Under the pieces are notes generated by a model. That model saw nothing but the letters and a program-made list of their open reading frames with translations, had not been told where the DNA came from and ran no database searches. Shown here piece after piece: positions 4,881 to 11,258 of a stretch of 21,983 nucleotides of DNA; within the stretch, counting starts at the first letter, position 1, and each line of letters starts with the position of its first letter. The translations under genes were made by a program, and so were the position numbers. Source of the DNA: a virus; the IMG/VR virus record IMGVR_UViG_3300023178_000300, positions 1-21,983 of that record, one strand, 5' to 3'.

Positions 4881-5167
4881 TAATCAAAATCCACATCTTG
4901 TCCCCAATGTTCCATGCGGTCATCTTCTTCTCTCATTCTACGACCCATGTAGTCGTGATATGATTCACGTTGTTCGGGTTTTTCTTCGTCGTAATCTGAA
5001 ACAACACTCAGATAACTTTCATATGGAATAGTATAACCGCATCCACGCAAAAAGTCAACAAAAGATTCTAGTACTTCATCAAGATTGGCATCATCAGGCA
5101 CTGTGTATTCAATCGTAGCACCCTCTTCACCAAAGAGATTATTATGGGTTTCAATAAATTTCATCAT
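4880..5167 (-). CDS. Conserved-type phage protein of unknown function (95 aa)
   Basis: I do not recognise a characterised family. It is a strongly acidic protein with a predicted alpha/beta start (FIETHNNLF, ATIEYTVPDDANLDEVLESF), a hydrophobic motif FLRGCGYTIPYESYLSVV and an acidic, Arg/Glu-rich tail (MGRRMREEDDRMEHWGQDVD). The FLRGCGY.IPY segment has the look of small proteins found in marine T4-like phages. The start is ATG 5167 or 5164, behind GAAGG. It overlaps the zinc-ribbon gene by 17 bases upstream and abuts gp62 with a TAATG overlap. The position in the clamp-loader operon suggests early expression. Confidence 0.7.
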   Translation of the reverse strand: MMKFIETHNNLFGEEGATIEYTVPDDANLDEVLESFVDFLRGCGYTIPYESYLSVVSDYDEEKPEQRESYHDYMGRRMREEDDRMEHWGQDVDFD

Positions 5168-5351
5168 TCTTTACCTTCTCTATCTCTATTAATACTTCAT
5201 TTAAATCTTTACCGCATTGTTTACATGCAGTAACTTCATGTGGACCATCTGCAGTTTGTAACTTTACTTTGAAGAGGTTTGCTTTATCGACTTTCTCACC
5301 ACAATAGAAACATGTGTGTTTCTTGATCAGTCGTTTCATCCATTCACTCAT
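5151..5351 (-). CDS. Small zinc-ribbon protein (66 aa)
   Basis: Two CxxC knuckles, CFYC (residues 14-17) and CKQC (43-46), about 25 residues apart and separated by beta-prone sequence (NLFKVKLQTADGPHEVTA), form a treble-clef or zinc-ribbon type metal site. The N-terminus is basic (MKRLIKKH) and the C-terminus is a charged helix (LNEVLIEIEKVKN). No catalytic motif is visible; such proteins commonly act in nucleic acid or protein binding. It starts at a TAATG overlap with the nuclease-like gene and runs 17 bases into the next gene. The specific function is unknown. Confidence 0.72.
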   Translation of the reverse strand: MSEWMKRLIKKHTCFYCGEKVDKANLFKVKLQTADGPHEVTACKQCGKDLNEVLIEIEKVKNDEIY

Positions 5352-5851
5352 TAGATCCTCAATTCTTTCACTGCTTTAAGTGGGATGTTTCTGAACATCT
5401 CACCTTCCGAAATTTCTTTATTGGGACTATGTTTGAGTTTGCACCTTAGAATGTTTTTACTATCAACCAACAAAACTCTGTTGCACAAGTCGTTCAATTG
5501 AACATAGAAGAGTTTACAATTACTTGATAATGGGAAGGGAATACTGTTTGTAAATTCTTCGCCTTGTTTCCATAGACGATCTTTTCTTTCTGGACAGTGT
5601 ACTGTGTCAAAATAAAATGATCTATCACCCTTCCATGCTAACCTAACTTCAATTTCCCAACATATAGTTACTTCGTCTTTTTCATTCAAAGTCAGTAGAT
5701 CTATCCCATATCGATTAGGGTTTTCTATTGTTCGAAGGTTTGAATTATGAGATCGAAGATGTCGGTTTATAAATTCAAGTGCCGCATCCTTGCCTGGTTT
5801 ATCAGTTTTATTGTGTAAACTTGGATCAAAAGTTTTGTACTTCCCCTGCAT
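5351..5851 (-). CDS. PD-(D/E)xK nuclease-like protein of unknown function (166 aa)
   Basis: No named family was recognised. An N-terminal helix (GKDAALEFINRHLRSH) is followed by RYGIDLLTLNEKDEV and ICWEIEVR. The order helix, G-I-D51 at the start of a strand, then E66-x-E68 on the next strand matches the layout of restriction-endonuclease-like (PD-(D/E)xK) folds. The usual Lys is replaced (E68 or R70), so catalysis is unproven. A Cys/His/Trp-rich middle (HCPERKDRLWKQGEEF) follows. It starts one base after the stop of the membrane-anchored Cys-His-Asp protein, and its stop overlaps the zinc-ribbon start. It is not part of the T4 core between 44 and 62, so it is an insertion with its neighbour. 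Confidence 0.65.
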   Translation of the reverse strand: MQGKYKTFDPSLHNKTDKPGKDAALEFINRHLRSHNSNLRTIENPNRYGIDLLTLNEKDEVTICWEIEVRLAWKGDRSFYFDTVHCPERKDRLWKQGEEFTNSIPFPLSSNCKLFYVQLNDLCNRVLLVDSKNILRCKLKHSPNKEISEGEMFRNIPLKAVKELRI

Positions 5852-5852
5852 T

Positions 5853-6593
5853 CTAATTATACCAATCTAACCAGACCTTGGCAACAACGTTAACCAAAGC
5901 AAACATACTTAACCCAATACCAATAATATTCAATGCCTTTAGAGACTTCATTTCTTCAAAGATTTTCTTATCAGTAGAGATTCTTTCAAGTATACTAATT
6001 TGATGGAGTTGTGGGATCCCTACTCCATCTTTCTTTTCTTGATAAATGTAACCCCATCCTTGAAAGTCAATTTTAGACAGAACTTTATCACCTTCGTTTA
6101 CAGCTTTATCAATTATACATTGGAAATCGCCAGGCAACCTATGAGCAATTGATAAATCAACTATCATAGGAATTTCAGTATCTGTCACAACAACTACATG
6201 AGTAGAAACCTGAGTGTGGCTATTTTGTTGAAAGGTTGTGTTGAACCCAACCATGTAATGTCTATCATTTATATGATCTACAGCACTAAGTTGAACTTCC
6301 ATCAAGTGAGACTTGATACCGTTTTGATTAAGTATATTGAAAAGAATGTCACTTACACTAATGCAGTAACCCTCTCCCATTTTACCAATCCCAGACTCAA
6401 TAAGTCTTTCAACGATTTCTTTTACTTTTTTATAGTCTTCAGTTGCGGGTAGGACATCACTAGTTGTAATAATAAATCCACCCGATCTTGCAGATGAACT
6501 AAAGTTATTATTGTAAGTTACGGTAATAGGTTTGGTTTTTATGTTATTACCAACCCAATTATTTGGTGCAACATTGGGTTTAGACTCCCACAT
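5853..6593 (-). CDS. Transglutaminase/papain-like protein with C-terminal membrane segment (246 aa)
   Basis: No named family was recognised. A Cys-His-Asp arrangement typical of transglutaminase-like enzymes is visible: GEGYCISVSDILFNILNQNG (Cys77 at the start of a helix), STHVVVVTD (His132 on a strand) and PMIVDLSIA (Asp146 on the next strand). The spacing suits that fold. The N-terminal 45 residues are Asn/Ser/Thr-rich and probably disordered. The C-terminal LNIIGIGLSMFALVNVVAKV (221-240) is a single membrane span followed by WLDWYN, predicting a tail-anchored protein with the enzyme in the cytoplasm. It starts one base after the gp44 stop and ends one base before the nuclease-like gene. 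A role in protein processing, attack on the host or interference with other phages is speculative. Confidence 0.6.
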   Translation of the reverse strand: MWESKPNVAPNNWVGNNIKTKPITVTYNNNFSSSARSGGFIITTSDVLPATEDYKKVKEIVERLIESGIGKMGEGYCISVSDILFNILNQNGIKSHLMEVQLSAVDHINDRHYMVGFNTTFQQNSHTQVSTHVVVVTDTEIPMIVDLSIAHRLPGDFQCIIDKAVNEGDKVLSKIDFQGWGYIYQEKKDGVGIPQLHQISILERISTDKKIFEEMKSLKALNIIGIGLSMFALVNVVAKVWLDWYN

Positions 6594-6594
6594 C

Positions 6595-7548
6595 TCATTT
6601 ATACTCCGATTCGATCATCACTTCAGTTAAGAATGCAACAAGGTTAATCTCCTGATCTGCAACGAACGCAGACTTGTACATGTAGTCTGCAGTCGTCACA
6701 CAGAAGCCAGGGAGACTACGAAACTCAACATATTTATCTGCAGAGTCGTAAATTCGACGGAACATTTCGTTCATATCTTGATCAGAGTTCTTTGCCACCC
6801 ACTTGCGCATTTCAGTAAAGTTCTTTGTCTTCAACATATGAAACACTTCGTCAATAGACTCTTGTTTCAGATTAATGAAGATTCCCTCATCAATAGAACC
6901 AGACGCTGCATAGGACTGCAGTTCTGTTAATACTCGACGGAAGTCTGGGAAGTATTTCTGTACGACTTTAGCGATAACACCTTTGTCATATGTAACACCT
7001 TCGTTGTCAAGAATTGCAAGTACACGTTTGTAGAACGCACCCGCAAGTGCAGGTTTCTCTTCATTGTCAATAGAGAAGTCAATCTCAGATAGACGTGAAC
7101 GCAGAGGTGAGATAATACGGTTCTTGAAGTTACACGTAAAGATGAAACCACAGTTAGAAGAGTATTCTTCGATGAAGTTACGCAATGCAGGTTGAACATT
7201 CGCTGCATTCAAATAGTCTGCTTCATCAAAGATAACATACTTGCGACCACCTGTCAGTGATACTGCAGATGCGAATGTAGAGATGTCGTAACGGATAGAG
7301 TCAATGTTTACGTTAAGAGATCCGTTCTTAACGATGTAGTCACAACCTAGTTCTTCTAACATAGCTTTCGCAATCGTAGTCTTACCTACGCCTGGTCCAC
7401 CTGATAGAAGTAAGTTGGGAATGTTTTCATCAGAGACAAACTTCGCAAACATCTTGCGAGTGTCTTCTGGTAGGATCGTGTCAGAGATTTTGTTTGGACG
7501 GTACTTCTCAACCCAAAGTACTTCGTTTGATTTTGCATCAATAGTCAT
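6595..7548 (-). CDS. 44: Clamp loader ATPase gp44 (317 aa)
   Basis: This is the large AAA+ subunit of the phage clamp loader. ATP-driven gp44/gp62 loads the gp45 ring at the replication fork. The motifs are plain: N-terminal VLWVEKYRPNKISD, Walker A SGGPGVGKTT, Walker B YVIFDEADYL, sensor region FIFTCNFKNRI and the SRLSEIDF arginine-finger segment. A helical collar domain (DFRRVLTELQSYAASGS and on) makes up the C-terminal third. The length matches T4 gp44 (319 aa). The start ATG 7548 has a GGTGAACT site. A terminator-like hairpin separates it from the upstream gp45 unit, while downstream genes follow with 1-base gaps or overlaps. Confidence 0.96.
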   Translation of the reverse strand: MTIDAKSNEVLWVEKYRPNKISDTILPEDTRKMFAKFVSDENIPNLLLSGGPGVGKTTIAKAMLEELGCDYIVKNGSLNVNIDSIRYDISTFASAVSLTGGRKYVIFDEADYLNAANVQPALRNFIEEYSSNCGFIFTCNFKNRIISPLRSRLSEIDFSIDNEEKPALAGAFYKRVLAILDNEGVTYDKGVIAKVVQKYFPDFRRVLTELQSYAASGSIDEGIFINLKQESIDEVFHMLKTKNFTEMRKWVAKNSDQDMNEMFRRIYDSADKYVEFRSLPGFCVTTADYMYKSAFVADQEINLVAFLTEVMIESEYK

Positions 7549-7570
7549 AGTTCACCACAATCATAATATA

Positions 7571-7606
7571 AAAGAAAAGATCAAAGGGGCGAGTTTCCCC
7601 GCCCCT
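7571..7606 (-). terminator. Terminator or attenuator between the gp45 unit and gp44
   Basis: On the minus strand AGGGGCG (7600-7606) pairs with CGCCCCT (7585-7591) around an 8-base loop, followed by a T-rich but interrupted tract (TTTGATCTTTTCTTTT). It stands 12 bases after the stop of the 87-aa gene and 37 bases before the gp44 start. The broken T-run suggests partial termination that would set a higher level of gp45 than of gp44/gp62. Confidence 0.7.
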
Positions 7607-7618
7607 CTAGCACAGTAT

Positions 7619-7882
7619 TTACTGTACTTTGTCTGCTAGTTCACCTGTAAGTGGTTCTGCAGGTGCTTCGATGTCTGCTTCTGCAGCCATTGCACCTTCA
7701 GGTGGTTGAGGTGCACGTTGGTTAACGTATGCAACCAGTTTGTTGCGTAGGGTCCCTACTCCTGCGAGTTCTTGACCCTCGAAACCGCCACGGCGTGATA
7801 CCGCATCGATAACGTTTACGACAGTAGAAATATCTGCCAGTGTAAGTTGGACTTGTTGCTGTCCTTGCATTTGATCATTCAT
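7619..7882 (-). CDS. Conserved small protein between gp45 and gp44 (87 aa)
   Basis: I know no function for it. The protein has a Gln-rich start (MNDQMQGQQQVQLTLADIST), a helical core (VVNVIDAVSRRGGFEGQELA, then GVGTLRNKLVAYVNQ) and an acidic Pro/Ala-rich tail. Similar small proteins with a Q-rich start and an iDAasrRG-F-g-EL core occur next to the sliding clamp in marine T4-like phages. It starts 6 bases after the gp45 stop with the ribosome site inside the clamp coding end, and the attenuator hairpin follows it. It would therefore be made together with the abundant clamp protein, possibly as a partner of it (inference). Confidence 0.8.
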   Translation of the reverse strand: MNDQMQGQQQVQLTLADISTVVNVIDAVSRRGGFEGQELAGVGTLRNKLVAYVNQRAPQPPEGAMAAEADIEAPAEPLTGELADKVQ

Positions 7883-7888
7883 TTGGAA

Positions 7889-8551
7889 TTACCCCTTTTT
7901 GTAAGTCGACTTAGAATCAATTGCCACGAAATACGTGACATCTTCACCTTTGAATTCAGAGATACCTTTCGAACAAAGCGTAACTCTATAATCCTGTGGT
8001 AGAAGTTTAAGGTTATCAGTTTTGATAATGATCTTAAACTCATCGTCAGTTTCACCAATTTCGACACCGTAGTCGTCGGTTCCTTCATTAGTACTGTCGA
8101 TTGCTTTGAGATAACACGTGCCGTTTTCTCCGACAAATGCGACCTCGCTAAACTGTAGAACGCCTGCGGCTTTCAGTACAGATTGCATATCGTCCCAAGA
8201 GACATCAACAACAACGTCTTGCGAAGGAATTTTGACATCCTTCTCAGGCGCTGCATGAATCATTGAAACGTCTGCGAACAAGTATTTAGTCCTACGTTTC
8301 CCTTCTGAGATGATGAAGTATTTATCATGGAATTCCACATCGGGATCTGTATAAAGCGATAAAATCGACAAAAAACGTGACATATCGTAAATACATGCTT
8401 CCGATGGGATCTGATCTGGTATAGTAGCAGACGCAATTAGAGTGCGTTCTGGTGTTATTGTCTTAAGAACATTACCCTCTTTCATCTGAATAGATTTGTT
8501 GATGGTAGCAAAACTCTTAAGAATTGTAAGAGTGCGTTCACTGAATTTCAT
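7889..8551 (-). CDS. 45: DNA polymerase sliding clamp gp45 (220 aa)
   Basis: This is the ring-shaped trimeric processivity factor for gp43; in T4 it also helps activate late transcription. The N-terminus MKFSERTLTILKSFATINKS matches T4 gp45 (MKLSKDTTALLKNFATINSG). Further matches are CIYDMSRFLSILSLY, YRVTLCSKGISEFKGEDVTY and the ending FVAIDSKST. The length is close to T4 (228 aa). I place the start at ATG 8551: the AAGGAG site lies 11 bases before it, whereas the ATG at 8560 is only 2 bases from the same site. A near-consensus promoter (8588-8616) lies just upstream, inside the end of the dehydrogenase gene. Confidence 0.95.
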   Translation of the reverse strand: MKFSERTLTILKSFATINKSIQMKEGNVLKTITPERTLIASATIPDQIPSEACIYDMSRFLSILSLYTDPDVEFHDKYFIISEGKRRTKYLFADVSMIHAAPEKDVKIPSQDVVVDVSWDDMQSVLKAAGVLQFSEVAFVGENGTCYLKAIDSTNEGTDDYGVEIGETDDEFKIIIKTDNLKLLPQDYRVTLCSKGISEFKGEDVTYFVAIDSKSTYKKG

Positions 8552-8583
8552 TATATACATATCTCCTTATGAGTCAATCTGAA

Positions 8584-9372
8584 CTATACTATACCCCAAA
8601 ACTCATCTTTTGTCAAGTCTTTTCTTCTAATCCGTTGATTATATTTTATAGACTCTTCAATCAAAGAAAAACTTGTCTCGTATTGTTTTGCGGTATGCAA
8701 TAGTGCTTGTGTGTCTTTGGGGAAGCAGTGACCACCCCAACCACGTTCATTAGTAACATAACTATGATCATCTCCAATTCTTTCATCAAGACAAAGATGA
8801 TATCTAACTTCTCCAAAGTCAATATCTGTAGCTTCACAGAAATCATAAAGTTGATTGAAGAAACTTACCTTCAATGCAAGGAAGGCATTCTCTGCATACT
8901 TGACTGCAATTGCTTCTTCATTCGTACAGTGATGAATACGAATTCTTTTGAAACGTTTTGTAAACAAATTAGACCAAAAACTATCTGGTGTATCGTTACC
9001 AATAATCATATATTTTTGTTTCAGAAAATCTTCAGTTGCCGTGTCTGCACGAAGGAACTCAGGACTGAAAGAAATGTGTTTATCTGGGAAAGCGGTTTGT
9101 AAATGTTCCCACCCCTCTAAACTAATCGTAGACTTTATAAGGATAGGAACATCTGGTGCACTATCAATTACCTCGTGCACGTTGTTTATATCACACGCAC
9201 CTGTCTTGTGTTGGGGGGTTGAAACACAAACAATCACACCATCTGTATCTTGACTAATTGGGTAGTTCCATTCCCGATACTGAGGATCTACGATCTCATA
9301 GTCAACCGTTTTGTTAAGTGCGCCAACAACAGCTTTACCAACAAAACCATAACCAGCTACTGTAATTTTCAT
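8584..9372 (-). CDS. UDP-glucose/GDP-mannose dehydrogenase family protein, short form (262 aa)
   Basis: This is an NAD-dependent nucleotide-sugar dehydrogenase, the family that oxidises the C6 alcohol of UDP-glucose or GDP-mannose to a uronic acid. It has a Rossmann motif VAGYGFVGKAV (5-15), CVSTPQ, the PEFLRADTA loop (104-112), a central helix VKYAENAFLALKVSFFNQ with the usual Lys and Asn, and the catalytic cysteine in GWGGHCFPKD (Cys216). It stops at 262 aa, lacking most of the C-terminal substrate-binding domain found in cellular enzymes (about 390-450 aa); the reading frame ends cleanly, so the gene is short, not visibly broken. It lies with cytidylyltransferase and glycosyltransferase genes in the same transcription block. 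The start overlaps the preceding gene by 4 bases (ATGA). Confidence 0.88.
   Translation of the reverse strand: MKITVAGYGFVGKAVVGALNKTVDYEIVDPQYREWNYPISQDTDGVIVCVSTPQHKTGACDINNVHEVIDSAPDVPILIKSTISLEGWEHLQTAFPDKHISFSPEFLRADTATEDFLKQKYMIIGNDTPDSFWSNLFTKRFKRIRIHHCTNEEAIAVKYAENAFLALKVSFFNQLYDFCEATDIDFGEVRYHLCLDERIGDDHSYVTNERGWGGHCFPKDTQALLHTAKQYETSFSLIEESIKYNQRIRRKDLTKDEFWGIV
8588..8616 (-). promoter_or_regulatory. 45: Sigma70-type promoter for the gp45 operon (TTGACA, 17, TATAGT)
   Basis: On the minus strand TTGACA (8611-8616), exactly 17 bases, then TATAGT (8588-8593). It lies within the last codons of the dehydrogenase gene, about 37 bases before the gp45 start, so the transcript leader would be about 30 bases. 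Confidence 0.85.
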
Positions 9373-9560
9373 CCTTGTTGTGCCTTATGCTGTGCAACAC
9401 CTGCTGCCTTTGCAAGTTCACTGAAACGATCTGCAGTTTGTCGAATCTCAGTTGCGTCAATATTAGATGCACCATATGATTCTACACTTCGTGCAATATT
9501 GTGTAATAGTATAACCATATCGCCATCTGTTAGTGGTTTACGTCCTTCAGGTAGTGGCAT
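9369..9560 (-). CDS. Small helical phage protein (63 aa)
   Basis: The function is unknown. The protein has a PLPEGRKPLTDGDMVILLHN start, a helix IARSVESYGASNIDATEIRQ and an Ala-rich C-terminal helix (ADRFSELAKAAGVAQHKAQQ). Nothing catalytic is seen. Its ATG (9560) has AAGGAAGAAG upstream. It overlaps the preceding 46-aa ORF by 14 bases and the dehydrogenase start by 4 bases (ATGA), so it is a coupled member of the sugar-gene block. The amino-acid pattern is well formed, and neither opposite-strand frame offers a better gene. Confidence 0.72.
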   Translation of the reverse strand: MPLPEGRKPLTDGDMVILLHNIARSVESYGASNIDATEIRQTADRFSELAKAAGVAQHKAQQG

Positions 9561-9687
9561 CTTCTTCCTTTCTAACTATAAAGTGTACCTTTACGATCCC
9601 CTGTTTTTCTTTTTTTATAAAGAATTCTAATCCATTTTTAATGAATATTTTTCTTAGTTCGTCTATAGTGGGATCTTTTTTCTCCAT
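9547..9687 (-). CDS. Very short basic protein (46 aa)
   Basis: The ORF starts at ATG 9687, overlapping the stop of the 56-aa ORF (TGATG), and ends 14 bases inside the next gene. The protein is Lys/Glu/Ile-rich (MEKKDPTIDELRKIFIKNGL, then IVKVHFIVRKEEDATT), with a helix-strand pattern. A ribosome site (GGAG) lies in the previous coding end. Stop/start overlaps on both sides support translation; no function is assigned. Confidence 0.55.
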   Translation of the reverse strand: MEKKDPTIDELRKIFIKNGLEFFIKKEKQGIVKVHFIVRKEEDATT

Positions 9688-9857
9688 CAGTTATTCTCCA
9701 ACAACCAAACACATTCACTGATATCTTCTGGAGACTCATAGATTTTAGAACACCTAGAGTATGGATGCGTATGGTATCCTGCATAATATGATCCATAACA
9801 TAATAATCCAACTATTGCAAAGAGTAGTATATTAAACACAATTATATTCCACGTCAT
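9687..9857 (-). CDS. Small single-span membrane protein (56 aa)
   Basis: The ORF starts at ATG 9857, overlapping the cytidylyltransferase stop by 4 bases (ATGA). Residues 3-24 (WNIIVFNILLFAIVGLLCYG) form one hydrophobic span, followed by YYAGYHTHPYSRCSK and an acidic end ending CVWLLENN. Two further cysteines (near residues 36 and 49) may form a disulfide if that end is periplasmic. The next ORF begins in its stop codon. The function is unknown; holin-like or spanin-like roles cannot be claimed from this. Confidence 0.6.
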   Translation of the reverse strand: MTWNIIVFNILLFAIVGLLCYGSYYAGYHTHPYSRCSKIYESPEDISECVWLLENN

Positions 9858-10267
9858 TTCATTTTCTCCAATACTCTATTCCTCAGATCAGAGGAAGAGA
9901 AGCGATGATCACGTTTGTTGAAATAAAGCTGGATACCTCGCTTCTTACAAATATCCTTGCCCGTAAAATCCTTTTCACGGTACTCTTCACCAAGGATCCT
10001 AACATCGATTTGATACATGGATAGTATATCATCTAAATCCGACTCTGTCAAGTACGGAATGATTTCGTCTACATAAGAAACTGCCTTTAACTGAGTGTAT
10101 CTTTCTACAACTGTTTGTATTGGAGAATTCTTTTCTTTACGATCATAAGAGGGATCCATCTGCAATCCACAGATCAAATAATCACATTGTTCTTTCGCTT
10201 CACGCAACATCTGAATATGTCCTGCATGAAGTAAATCAAACGCACTGCATGTAAACCCTACTTTCAT
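9854..10267 (-). CDS. Cytidylyltransferase-like nucleotidyltransferase (137 aa)
   Basis: The protein belongs to the nucleotidyltransferase superfamily with the HxGH signature (FDLLHAGHIQML; His14 and His17) and an SSSDLRNRV segment in place of the ISTT motif. The closest match by length and layout is glycerol-3-phosphate cytidylyltransferase (TagD/GCT) and related CDP-sugar/alcohol enzymes, which transfer CMP from CTP to a sugar or polyol phosphate. An ERYTQLKAVSYVDEIIPY stretch fits the usual core. I start it at ATG 10267, which overlaps the preceding stop (ATGA); the extended version to 10285 runs into the upstream gene without its own ribosome site. With the dehydrogenase and glycosyltransferase it suggests a sugar-modification pathway. 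Confidence 0.85.
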   Translation of the reverse strand: MKVGFTCSAFDLLHAGHIQMLREAKEQCDYLICGLQMDPSYDRKEKNSPIQTVVERYTQLKAVSYVDEIIPYLTESDLDDILSMYQIDVRILGEEYREKDFTGKDICKKRGIQLYFNKRDHRFSSSDLRNRVLEKMK

Positions 10268-10449
10268 TCTTCTTCCTGTTCCCAATATCTACAATAAAAG
10301 TGTTTGCCGTATAGGTCAATCTCGTGCTGCGGATAACCTTCGCTCAACAGCCAAGGAAGGATACTTTCATCTTCGCCTAAGTCTGCAGGTAAAGGTTTAG
10401 GAAATCCATACTTCCAACCACTGGGCGGATCACACATTGTTACTTTCAT
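10264..10449 (-). CDS. Small conserved-type phage protein (61 aa)
   Basis: The function is unknown. It has a compact sequence with a CDPPSGWKYGFPKPLPADLG start, an acidic middle, then LLSEGYPQHEIDLYGKHFYC and a RYWEQEEE tail. The PPSGW.YGFPK and GYP..EI....-YCR-W elements look like a small protein recurrent in marine T4-like phages, which supports a real gene. The start ATG 10449 lies just after the stop of the 193-aa gene (3-base gap). Its stop overlaps the cytidylyltransferase start (ATGA). Confidence 0.72.
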   Translation of the reverse strand: MKVTMCDPPSGWKYGFPKPLPADLGEDESILPWLLSEGYPQHEIDLYGKHFYCRYWEQEEE

Positions 10450-10452
10450 CTT

Positions 10453-11034
10453 CTAATCCCACAAACTTTCATAATATTTTCCAAACAGTCGGAATCCGTT
10501 TGAAATTCGTTTTTGATATTCATCATATCCTTCTTTATCAAACTTACGTGGCGACTTACCACATACCCACTCGTAGAGTTCATAATCTTCCATCGAACCG
10601 TCTTCATCTGGGAACAGGCGAAGTTGACAATCACCAACCCCTTTGTATTCAAGCGTTGACCCTACTGTTATCTCTGATTTTTCTTTTAGTTCTTCGTCTT
10701 CAATGAAGTAGTGATCTTCCCAAGAATCATCAACTTTGTTTTGGAAAGCGAATATCATCTCGTTCATAACGTAGTCCCATCGTTTAAAAAAGTATGGATC
10801 AATCTCACCGTCACGATTATATCGTTTAACCCACTCTTCACTTGGTCTTAAACTATCTGGTACATCACTAGCGTCTACGTTTGGTGTACCATGTTTCTCT
10901 TCTTTAAGTTGCTTAAGCATAGGTAGAATGATTAACGCAAGAGTATGATCCATATTCCAAGTATCCCACTTGTGAATAGTGATCTGCATTCCTGCACTAT
11001 CTCGTTCTTCATATGAGGGTATGTCGATCTTCAT
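10453..11034 (-). CDS. Conserved T4-like phage protein of unknown function (193 aa)
   Basis: Two parts are visible. The N-terminal part contains HKWDTWNMDHTLALIILPML followed by KQLKEEKHGTPNVDASDVPD, a pattern I associate with a protein widespread in marine T4-like phages. The middle has EEWVKRYNRDG and FKRWDYVMNEMIFAFQNK. The C-terminal part ends with KEGYDEYQKRISNGFRLFGK and YYESLWD. It is rich in Trp, Tyr and acidic residues, without membrane spans or a known catalytic motif. The stop of the upstream 74-aa gene overlaps its start codon (TAATG). A structural or regulatory role cannot be told apart from sequence. Confidence 0.8.
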   Translation of the reverse strand: MKIDIPSYEERDSAGMQITIHKWDTWNMDHTLALIILPMLKQLKEEKHGTPNVDASDVPDSLRPSEEWVKRYNRDGEIDPYFFKRWDYVMNEMIFAFQNKVDDSWEDHYFIEDEELKEKSEITVGSTLEYKGVGDCQLRLFPDEDGSMEDYELYEWVCGKSPRKFDKEGYDEYQKRISNGFRLFGKYYESLWD

Positions 11035-11258
11035 TATCCACCTACGTAAGTTTTATCCTTTGGTCTGTACCAAACTTTTTGTTCGTGAATACGACCTAAC
11101 AGTTCTTGTATCTCTATCATTTCTTCGTGTAGTTTTTCACTCGTCTCTCCTTGTGCAATTGCAAGTCCTCTACGACCCGCCTTTGCCCGAAGAGCCTGTT
11201 CAATGATTTCAATATCTCGAACTGTTAGGTTGAACTTTTTATTAGGTTTATTTGACAA
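11034..11258 (-). CDS. Small conserved-type helical protein (74 aa), TTG start
   Basis: The function is unknown. The helical core KFNLTVRDIEIIEQALRAKA is followed by a basic turn (GRRGL) and a second helix, SEKLHEEMIEIQELLGRIHE, ending WYRPKDKTYVGG. The NLTVRDIE-IE-ALR segment resembles proteins in other T4-like marine phages. No ATG gives this N-terminus: the start is TTG at 11258, with AAGGTG 4 bases upstream, inside the last codons of the glycine-zipper gene (11-base overlap). Its stop overlaps the next start (TAATG). Confidence 0.72.
   Translation of the reverse strand: MSNKPNKKFNLTVRDIEIIEQALRAKAGRRGLAIAQGETSEKLHEEMIEIQELLGRIHEQKVWYRPKDKTYVGG

Noticed and set aside
4518-4883. Open frame of 121 aa on the + strand
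   Set aside because: It lies entirely opposite gp62, which has clear family motifs. The + frame gives a Phe/Cys-rich protein without a ribosome site.
6730-6737. TATTTATC inside gp44 (and similar octamers inside gp45) as late promoters
   Set aside because: They lie within conserved coding sequence without a nearby downstream start; such AT-rich octamers are expected by chance.
7879-8136. 85-aa minus-strand frame inside gp45
   Set aside because: It is a second frame within the sliding clamp gene and has no recognised motif.
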